A DNA stretch of 64,000 nucleotides from an uncultured Bacteroidia bacterium (GTDB taxonomy: Bacteria > Bacteroidota > Bacteroidia > Bacteroidales > ML635J-15). The translations under genes were made by a program, and so were the position numbers. Under the pieces are notes generated by a model, which was given only the letters and a program-made list of their open reading frames with translations, was not told the DNA's origin and made no database searches. Shown piece by piece: positions 8,773 to 20,700 of this stretch. Where the stretch lies: contig CADAXK010000003.1 in the NCBI GenBank assembly GCA_902791865.1, forward strand, positions 248,001 to 312,000, written 5' to 3'. Each line of letters begins with the position of its first letter. Within the stretch, counting starts at the first letter, position 1.

Positions 8773-11700
8773 ATGAGAAAATTTTTATTGGCTACAATGG
8801 CCATTTTGTGGTTGCTTACCAGTTTGGGAGGTAAGCTAGTGGCACAGGAAAACATTGCGGTGTGGAAGTTCCCATCCGGTGTTACTGATGTCACATGTGT
8901 GTCAGATAGGATTTTGGCATCGGACTGTAGTTTCTCTTCGGAGGGTACGGTCTCTGCTTCAGGAACTAACAGTTCGAACACATCTCTCTGTGGCGATACG
9001 GACGATACCAAGTCGTTGCAGGTGACAGGACAAGCTGGTGGTTCGGTAATTTTCAAGATTTCGGCTGCTCCGTACAGTGGCATATCGATTTCATACGATC
9101 TTCGTGGTCATCCTAATATGACATATCACGGTTATACCGACTATGTTTGGTCGTATAGTACAAACGGAACAACCTTTACGGATGCTCCTGCAGCAACTGC
9201 AATTTCTGGTTTTACAGAAACGACATTTACGGCTCAGACTGCCGACTTCTCGTCGATTAGTGCATTGAACGGCAGTAATGAAGTTTGGTTCAAACTTACG
9301 ATGTCCGGAGCTGAAGGTGCAAGCGTTGCTTCGAATATCGACAATGTTGTGTTCTCGGGTACTCCGTTGACATGCTTGACTCCTGTTAATATGACAGCTG
9401 TCGCTAATGATGCTCCGACTCAGGCTGTCGTTTCGTGGTCTCCTGCTGGCGACAACGAAGAGTCATATACTTTGGTATATTATACTTCTGCATTATCAAA
9501 TGATGCATTGAATTCATTTTTAAGCGTTTCTCAGTATGCATCTTATGTGGCAACTAATGCAACCAGCCCACATACATTGACTAATCTTAATGCAGACACT
9601 CATTATTATGTATATGTACGTGCAAACTGCGGTGGCGACGACAACAGCCTTTGGGCAAATGCTGACGTTACTACTCCTGCTGTATGTACAATCTCTGGAT
9701 TGGAAGCAACGGATGTTGCAGGAAGCACTGCTTCGTTGTCGTGGACTACTGGTGCCGGCAGCACTATGATTCGTGTATTTACTGCAGCAAAGAACAATCC
9801 GTGGGAAGCAACTGCGGATCTTTTCCTCGAGGAAACTGTAAATGGTACATCGTATGACCTTACGGGTTTGGCTTTCTCTACTACATATCATGTATATGCT
9901 AAGTCGGTTTGCTCGGAAAATAATATAAGCGAAACTGCTCACACATCGTTTACAACCAATTTCGCTGATAATGTTAGTGAATTGACTGTTAACAATGGAA
10001 CAACAACAAACGAATATGTTCCTATTTATGGTTATTATGTTGATAATATCTCAAAAAGCCAGTTCATTATTCCTGCTTTAAGTTTGGATGATATGGTAGA
10101 GGGAACAATTCATCAGCTAAAATTTTATTGCTCACAAAGTTCTGTTAACTTTGGTAATGCAAGATTTAAGGTTTATATTGGCGAAACAACTGCAACAACA
10201 CTTTCTAGCACTACGCCTAACTATTCGGGTATGACTGAAGTATATGCTGGAGCTCTTTCTATTAGCGGCGGTATGATGCAGATTGATTTGACAACGCCTT
10301 ATTTGTACAATGGTGGAAATCTAATGATAGGAGTTCTGGAAACAACATCTGGTTCATATTCATATACTTATTGGTATGGTGTAAGTCAGTCGTCAAATAC
10401 TTCTATTGGAGGTTATGGTTCATATGATGTTTCATATTATCAGTTCCTTCCTAAGACTACTTTCACATATAGTCCTGCTGTTTATTCTTGTCCAAAGCCG
10501 ACAAATTTGGCGGCTGGCAATGTAACTGCAACATCTGCAACTATAACTTGGCTTGCTGGCGGTGATGAAACTGCATGGGTATTGAAGTATGGTCCTGCTG
10601 GATTCGATGTCGAAACTGCTGGTACTGAAGTCGCTGTGGAAACAACTCCTTCGTACGAAATGACAGGTCTTACAGCAAACACTGCATACGATGTATATGT
10701 AAAGGCTGTTTGTAGCGATACTGATGAAAGTGCTTGGAGGATGGTTTCTTTTGAAACTCCTTGTGTAGAAATAGCATTACCATATAGTGAAGATTTTGAA
10801 AGTTACCAAGCAACTGGTTATAGTACGGCTGGTGTTATGCCAGATTGCTGGACAGCTATATTCACTGGAGCATCTACAGGATATTCACCGCATGTAAGTA
10901 CTTCGTATGCTCCAGATGGTAAGGGTATTGTTATGACTTCTGGTACTAGTAATTATGGTTCTGACAATTATATAATAATGCCTGTTGTGGAAAACACAAC
11001 AAACGTAGTTGTTGAGTTTGACTATAAGATGGAAAGCCTTTCATACGGAACATTGAATTTCGGATACATGAATCCTGCAAATGCAAGTTCATTTGTTTCG
11101 TTGCAACAAATTTCAAGCAGCACTTCTTCTGCTCATGCTATAGTTAATGTGGCATCTCTTGCTGATGATATGCGTTTTGCATTCAAATGGACAAATTCTT
11201 ATCTATACTATTCATGTGGTATTGACAATGTAATTGTTCGTGAGCGCTCCTCTGCTGCAGAAATCACAGCCTTCTCGTTTGCTGAGGATGCAGAGCCTGC
11301 GGTTATAGATAACGAGAATGCAACAGTTACCTGCTTGGTTTCTTATTCAACCGAAAGTCTCAACGGACTTGTACCTACTATTGCTATATCTGCGAATGCA
11401 AGCATAGCTCCAGCAAGTGGTGTGGCTCAGGATTTCTCGTCACCAGTTACTTATACTGTAACAGCTGAGGATGGGACAACAACCAAGGATTGGACGATAA
11501 ATGTAAGCAAGGTTGCTACAGCTTCGTCGGCTAAGGACATTTTGTCGTTCTCATTCAACAATCAGCAGGGCGAATCGGTAATCGATGCCGAAAACCACAC
11601 AGTTTTGGCTTACGTTGCATGGAACTACGATTTGACTCTTGCTACAAACAAGATAGCTCCAACTATCACAGTTTCGCCTTTGGCAAGAATTTACCCGGTA

Positions 11701-14700
11701 AGCGATTCTGCAATAAATTTCGCAGCCCCTGTTACCTATACGGTTACAGCCGAGGACGAAAGCACTCAGCAGTGGACGGTTACAATACAAAACGATCCGA
11801 ATGCCTGTGTAAACCCGTTGCCAGCAACGTTTGTGGTATCCGATTTGACTTCTTCAACGGCAACACTTGCTTGGGTAAGAAGATATACGGAAACCTCATA
11901 CAATGTTAAGGTTTCTACAACTGCTATTTCGGTAAGCGACATTGCAACAACCGATGGCGATGTATACAATGGTGTTGTAAACGATACGACCATAACATTA
12001 ACTGGTCTTGCTGAAAATACTATGTACTATGTATATGTGCAGTCGGCATGTGGTGTTCAAACTTGGGTAAGCAAATCATTCAGAACCATTATTACGCCAG
12101 CAACTATACCATATATTTATGCTTTTGAAGATGCTACAGAAAATGAAGCATGGGTTCTTGAAAATGGTTCACAGACCAATAAATGGTATATTGGTACAGC
12201 ATCAAGCAATAGCGGTAATGGTTTGTATATATCTAGTAACAATGGTGAAAGCAATATATATAGCAATACTAGTAGTTCTTCTGTGTATGCTTATCGTTTG
12301 ATAAATCTTGAAGCAGCAGGTGAATATATTGTTGCTTTCGACTGGAAGTCTTATGGTGAAAGCAGTTACAATGGATATGATGTGTTAAATGCTTATTTGG
12401 TATCTGGTTTAGAACAAATTACAGCTGGTTCGTCTCCTTCTTCATCGTGGATTCTTGCAACAAACAATAGCTCTGGTTTGGAGGACGTAACCACATGGCA
12501 GCATAGCGAAAAAACTGTTGATATTGCTACTTCTGGTAATTATATATTGGCATTTTTCTGGAAGAATGATGGCAGTGGTGGTGATAATCCTCCTGCAACA
12601 GTTGACAACATTAGCATTACGCGGATTGCTTGTCCTACGGTTGCAGATATGATAGTAAGTGATATCACGACAACTTCTGCTGATATTACATGGACAGAAC
12701 GCGGTCCTGCTACCGCATGGGATGTTGTTTTCTCGGATACAACTCTTACAGATGCACAACTTGCTTCTGCAACTCCAGTAAATGTAACCGCAGCAAGCTA
12801 TCGGGCAACAGAACTTACACAAAATACACCTTATTATATATATGTTCGCGCACACTGCTCGGATGAGGACCAGTCGGATTGGTCTGCAGCACAGTTCAGA
12901 ACAGAGTGTGGTGACTTGACTGTTCCATTCACTGAAACATTCAACGACTACACTGCAACAAACTCCTATACAGCAGGTATAATGCCAGATTGCTGGGATG
13001 TAGTATATGAAGGAACAAGTTTAGGATATTCTCCTCATGTATGCAACTCTTCTTCGTATGCTCCTAATGGTGGCACAGACAAATATCTATCTATGGTTGC
13101 TTATGATGGGGCTTCTGTTGGCGCAAACTCAATAGCTATACTTCCTTCGGTTTCTGGTGGATATGCAAACTTGAGTATATCTTTCGATACAAAGGTCGGT
13201 AGTGCTGCCAACGGCACATTGTCGCTAGGTTATATGAACAATGGCGTATATACAAATTTGACAGAAGTAACGGTTGCTAGTGCTAAGACCTCTTTCTCGT
13301 ATGTTGTTCCTAGTACAGTTCCTGCCAATGCTCAATTGGCGTTGAAACTCACAGCAACGGGAACTTCATATATGTACTTGGGCGTTGATAATATCCTTGT
13401 TCGTGAAGCATCTACCGACAATACTATTTTGTCGTACTCTGCATCTACAGAACAGGGTGATGCTATATGCTCAGTAGACAACGATGCTCACTCTATTTCG
13501 GTTGAACTTCGTGCTGGATATGTGGCTGGTAATGGTATCAGGCAGACAATCGTTCCTACCGATCCAAATGCAACAGTAAAGCAGCTGGTCGGTACCGAAT
13601 ACATAACACCGAATCCCTATATTGCATGGCACATGACAACCTCTGATACTGTTTTCGTTTATAAGGTAATTGCAGAAAATGGTGCAGAACAGCCTTACAA
13701 TGCAACTATAACAGTAGAATCCTGCGGCGCTCCATCGGCTTTGGTTGCTGAGCAGACTTCTACAACCAATGTAAACTGCTCGTGGACTCCATCAGCAGGT
13801 ACAACAGCTTGGAACTTCTACTGCTCGACATCGCAGTTGACTCCTGCAGCTCTCGATGCTCTTACCACAAGCGACTACACAACAGTTACTACTGCTTCGG
13901 CAAGCGCTACCGTTGTTGGAGAAACTACCTATTACTGGTATGTACGCGCCGACTGCAGCGGAAGCTACAGTGCATGGCTTGAAGGTACATTCACAACTTG
14001 GGAAAACTGCGTTGCTCCTACAAATGTTACAACCGAACTGGTTGGCGACAATGATGTATTGATTACATGGAATGTTCAGGATAACTTGCCACTTGCTGAA
14101 ACCAATGTAAGCGATGACTTTGAAAGAGATGCTATAGCAGGCGGTTCGTTTACATATACAAACGATGCAACTTATCCGTGGGTAATAACAACCGCAGCAG
14201 CAAATGCTGGTTCTCATAGTATTAAGAGTGGAAACTATAATGTTGCAAGTTCTACATCTTCAATAGTGATTACTGCAAATTATCCTACAGATGGTACTTT
14301 GTCGTTCTATGGTCGTGTTTCTTCAGAACAAACATCTGTTACTTATGACTGGGATTATGGAACATTCTATATTGACGATGTGCAGCAGGGCGATAGGATT
14401 ATAAATAGTACAACATTTAGTCATTTTACATATAATGTTCCTGCTGGCTCTCATACCTTTATGTGGAGATATAAGAAGGATGGTTATACTAATACAAATG
14501 ACGATTGTTTCTATGTCGATGATATTACTATGAACTATCAGGCTCCTTCTTCTAGCGTTGTCCTTTACAAGGATGGTGTAGAACTTGCTACTCTTCCTGC
14601 AACCCAGACATCATATACCGATGCAGGTCTTGAGGCTGGTCATTATTGCTACACCATTAAGACCCTATGCCGTGAAGGTAGCGAATCGGAATTCTCTGCT

Positions 14701-17700
14701 CCTGTATGCCAGGACATCAACGATTGTCTTGCTGTTACCAACCTTTCGGCTGGTAGCATTACGGACAGTTCGGCTGTAATAAGCTGGACACGCGGTACCG
14801 AAACTTCGTGGAACTTGAAGGTAAACGACGACACTCCTGTTGCTCTTACCGAAACTACCGAAGGCGTAACTGTTAATGGTGATGTTATTTCTTACGCTCT
14901 TACTGGTCTTGAACAAAATACTACTTACACTGTTGCAATCCAGTCGAACTGCGATGGTACATTGGGTCAGAACTGGGCTAGTGTTGAGTTCACAACTGAA
15001 CGCACTCCTGCAACTTTGCCTTATGTATATGGTTTCGAGGATGCCACTGAAAATGCTAACTGGGTATTTGCAAATGGTAATTATACAAACAAGTGGTATA
15101 TTGGTCCTGCTGCAAACCATGGCGGCGCAAATGGACTATATATTTCTGGCGACAATGGACAAACAAATACTTATGCTGAATCTTCATCGTATGTTTATGC
15201 ATACAGGGAAATCAATTTTGCTTCTGCAGGTGATTATATTGTTTCTTTTGATTGGATAGCAGTGGGAGAAGGGTCATATAGTGCCTGGGATGCTATGTAC
15301 GCTGCACTTGTACCACATGGTACAGCATGTCCTCCAGCCAGCGATATCACCGGCAGTACAAATTCATTGCCTGCTGGTTATATTAATGTAGCCGATGTAT
15401 CGCAAAGTTATATTACTACTGGTGCGTTCTTGTGGACATATACAGCTAGCGACTGGCAAACTTCAACTATGACTATTCCTATTAGTGCACCAGGTGTATA
15501 CACTCTAGTGTTCTATTGGAAAAACGATAGCAGTGATGGTGAAAATCCTCCTGCAGCAGTTGACAACATCAACATTCGTGCTCTTACCTGTCCGGCAGTT
15601 GACAACCTTGCTGTTGCTACTAGCGGAATTACAAGCAACTCGGCTGTAATTACATGGACAGAGCATGGTACTGCAGAAGCTTGGGAAGTCATCGTATCGG
15701 CAACAGAAGTAACCGATTTCGACGCTGCTACTAAGATTCCTGTAACTGATACTACTTACGCAGCAACAGGACTTCATGCAGAAACAACTTACCATGTATA
15801 TGTTCGTGCAAACTGCGATATCGACGATAACAGCGATTGGGCACACACAACATTTACAACACTAGTAAGTTGCCCTGCTCCCGAAGATTTGACAGCTCCA
15901 GCACTTACAATTACAAACAACTCGGCTGTAATTACTTGGACAGAACGTGGTTCTGCTGAAGCTTGGGAAGTTGTTGTTTCTTCGACAACAGTAACCGACT
16001 TCACCACAGCTACTATTGTTCCGGTAACCGAAGCTACCTACACAGCAACAGGACTTCAAGCAGAAACAACTTACCATGTATATGTACGCGCAAACTGCGA
16101 TGTTGACGACAACAGCCAGTGGACACACGCAACATTTACAACCGTTGCAAACTGCCCTGTTCCTGATGGTTTGACTGCATCGGCAATTACTGGTAACTCT
16201 GCAACAATAACATGGAACGGCTACATTGCAAGCAACTGGACTTTGGAATACAGGCAAGGAACTACTGGAACATGGACAGTTGTTGAAAACTTGGCTGCCG
16301 CTACCTATACTATTACAGGTCTCAATGCTCTAACAACCTACAATGTAAGGGTTAAGGCTGTTTGCGAAGACGATGCAGAAAGCGCATATTCATCAACATT
16401 GAGCTTCACTACTACTTGTGCAGCAATCACTGAGTTCCCATGGAACGAAGGTTTCGAAAACGGAATTGACTGCTGGACTATAGTTGACCAAGATGGTGAT
16501 GGTTATGAATGGTATGAGGCTTCTATAACAGATGCTAATGCAGGTTCTCTCAGCAACCATGGTGGTACTTATATGATGACATCTGCTTCATATAATGATG
16601 TAGCTTTGACACCTAACAACTGGCTTATTTCGCCAGCACTTGATTTAAGTGGATTGTCGGGAACTGTAAAGATGTCATATTTCATCGGTGGACAGGATAT
16701 GGCATGGTACGAAGAACATTATAAGGTTTGCGTATCAACAAGTACCGATATTGCAAGTTTCACAGATATTTTGTTCGAAGAAACCTTACCTGAATCAGGC
16801 TGGCTTGAGCGTAATGTCGACTTGTCGACTTATATTGGACAGACAATATATGTAGCATTTGTTCACTATAATTGCACCGATATGTTTAGACTTAACCTTG
16901 ATGATATATCTGTTTATGTTGACAATAGTACCGATGCTGCAATAACAGGAATAACCGCTCCTACACATGGTGATTACTCGACTTGCGCATTGACAGATGC
17001 TGAGCAGATTAAGATCAACATTCTGAACAATGGCGGTGCTGCTATAAGCGACTTCGAAGTTTCCTATTCGATAAATGGTGGAACACCAGTAACCGAAACC
17101 GTTACAGCTTCTGTTGCTCCAGCACAAACTTACGAATATACATTCGCACAAACCGTTGACCTATCAACAGTTGGTACATACACAATCACAGCAAGCATTA
17201 ACCTTACAGGAGACGAAACTGATACTAACAACTCAGCAAGCATAACCATTACAAGCGGTGATGCAACTGTAAGGATACATGCTCTTACCGATTCATATAG
17301 TACAGGTGGTGGACAATCGTGGATTGTTACAAATACCATTACTAATGAAGTCGTTGCAGAAAGAACCACAGCATGGCAGTGGAATATAGAGATTAATGAC
17401 TATATTTGCGTTGATGCAAGTCAGTGCTATAGTGTTGTAGTTAACGATGCCGATGGTATGAGCAGTCCTGCTTACCTCGAAATCCTTTACAACGACGTTC
17501 AAGTTGCTGGTAGCACCGAACCAGGTAGCTTTACCGGTCCATCGCTGGTAGCAGAAAGATTTGCTACTAACTGCCAGTCGAGCGAAAACGACATCATCAC
17601 ATTCAGCGTTCCAGATATGCTATCTGTTGACATCAACAACGAAAACCATACTGTAACCGCTGAAATATCTTATGCTTCTACAGAAAACCTCAGCGCAATA

Positions 17701-20700
17701 GTTCCTACTATTACCGTTTCCGAATATGCAGAAATCACTCTTGTTGATGATGTTGCATACGTTGCCGGTAATGCTCAGAACTTCACTAATCCTGTTGATT
17801 ACATTGTAGTTGCTGAAAATGGTACTCCTCAGACTTGGAATGTTACCGTTACACGTTCAACTAATGCAAGCTCAGAAAAGGACATTATAGCCTTTACATT
17901 TGCAGGACAGGTTGGCGAATCGGTAATTGATCCTACAGAACATACTGTTACTGCATTTGCAAGTTGGAACATCAGTCTTGAAGATCCTATCACTCCGACA
18001 ATCGTGGTTTCGCCTATGGCAACAATAAACCCAGCAAGCGGTGTCGCTCAGAACTTCTCGGCTCCAGTTACCTATACTGTAACTGCTGAGGATCAAAGCA
18101 CTCAGGAATGGATAGTTACTATTACTCAGGACTCTTCAACCATGGCTTCGTTGCCATACACATGCAACTTCGAGGATGCAACAGAAAATGCTAACTGGGT
18201 GCTTGAAAATGGCAATGAACTAAACAACTGGTACATTGGTGCTGCAACAAACCATGGCGGTGCTAACGGCTTGTACATTTCTGATGACAACGGTGCAAGC
18301 TACCACTATAATACTACTGATGGTACTTATTCTGATGAAGATAGAGGATCTTATGTATATGCTTATCGTCAGATAAATGTTGCTGAAACTGGTCATTACG
18401 ACATTAGTTTCGATTGGTTGGCAAATGGAGAAGGCTCTTATGATTTGCTACGTGCATTTGCCGTTCCTTTAACATCGGGTAGCACACTTGTGGCAGGCAA
18501 TGCAAACGGAATGACATCTTATACTAATACTAATCCAACAGGATGGATTGATATTGCTAATCCTACAGGAATTTTGAATCAGCGGACGGAATGGCAAACC
18601 AGCGACACAACTATAGAACTTAATGCCGGAGCATATAATTTGGTATTCTTCTGGAAGAACGATTATAGTGGCGGTTCACAAACTCCAGCTGCTGTTGACA
18701 ATGTCAGCATTGTACGTTCTACATTTACAATCACTGCATCTGCAGAAGGCTTGGGTTCAATTACTCCAGTAGGTGATACAGTAGTTGCTGATGGTGCAAC
18801 TGTAGTATTCACTATGACACCGATGTCTGGCTTCGCACTTTCGGCTCTTACGGTTGATGGTGTTGACAGGTTGTCGCAGGTTGTAAACAATACCTACACA
18901 TTCGAAAATGTATCAGCAGATCACACTATCGTTGCTACATTCGAACCTGCAATTATCATCAATGCAACAGCTGGTAACGGCGGTAGCATAAGTCCTGCAG
19001 GAGAGGTTTCTGTCGGCGCTCATTCAAATGCTACTTTCACAATTACTGCTGGCGAAGGTTATATTATTTCAAGTGTATTGGTTGACAATGAAGAAGTGCT
19101 CAACGATAATACAGTTCGTACAACATATAACTACACATTCACCAATGTAACAGCAAGCCATACAATTGCGGCTTCATTTGTTGCTGCAGAACCTCACTAC
19201 ATTACCGCAAATGCTAGCGCAGGTGGTTCTATATCGCCGAGCGGTCGCGTTGAGGTTGCTTACAATGGCTCGCAGACATTCGAATTTACTCCTGACGAAG
19301 GTTACAGCTTGGCTAACATAGTTGTTGATAATGGTCCTGCTACAGCAGAAAATAACACCTACACATTCACAAATGTTATTGCTGACCATACTATCACTGC
19401 TAACTTCACAGCCAACAGCTACAACCTGACAATACATTATGTATTTGCCGACGATAGCGAAGCTGCTCCAGATTATACAGAATCTGTTGTATTCGGAACT
19501 CCGTACTCGGTTGAATCTCCTGTAATCGCAGGCTACACAGCAAGCATTGACACTGTCGCAGGTACAATGCCGGCAGATGATGTTACGGTAACTGTTAGAT
19601 ACACTGCAAACAACTACACCTTGACAATACATTATGTATATGAAGACAATACTGAAGCTCGTCAGGATTATACAGCTCAGTTTGCTTATGGCGCAGAATA
19701 CTCGGTTGAATCACCAGTTATCGAATGCTACACAGCTAACACGCTTGTAGTTGAAGGTACAATGCCTGCAGAAGACCATGTAGTTACTGTTACATACACT
19801 GTAGACACCTACACTTTGACAATACATTATGTATATGCTGACAACACTGCTATTTCTGACAGCGTTATGCAGGTTGCTTGCGGAACAACTTACTCGGTTG
19901 AATCGCCTGTAATCGACGGCTACACTGCCAACCCGGCTGTTGTAGAAGGCACAATGCCAGCAGAAAACCATGAAGTTACTGTTACTTACAACGAAATTGT
20001 AACTCATACCTTGACAATACATTATGTATATGCAGAAACTGGAGAACCTGTTGTTGCCGATTACACCGGAACATTTGCAGAAGGTGCTGCTTACTCAGTT
20101 CCATCTCCAGAAATCGACGGTTACACAGCAGACCAGACTGTTGTTGCAGGTACAATGGGAACCGCAGACATTACGGTAACTGTTACCTACACAGAAAATG
20201 CTCCTGTTACCCACACTCTGACAATACATTATGTATATGCTGAAACCAATGCACAGGCTGCTGCTGATTACACAGCAACACTTGCTGCTGGTGAAAGCTA
20301 TTCGGTTGCATCTCCTGTAATCGCAGGCTACACAGCAGATCAGGCAACTGTAGCAGGTACAATGCCGGCACAGGATGTTGTGGTTACTGTAAGGTACACT
20401 GCTAACCCAGTTAACACCTATACAATCACTGCAACAGCAGGAAACGGTGGTACTATCAATCCTCTTGGAACTGTAACTGTAAACGAAGGTGGCGACCAGG
20501 CATTCACAATCACTGCTGATGCTGGTTACCGCATTGCAAGCGTATTGGTTGACGGTGCAGACGCTATCAGCGAACTCGTAAACAATGTTTACACATTCGT
20601 AAACGTTACAGCTAACCACACTATTGCAGTAACATTCGCTCCTGTATCATCAACTACTTACACAATCATTGCAACAGCTGGTGCAAATGGTACTATTACC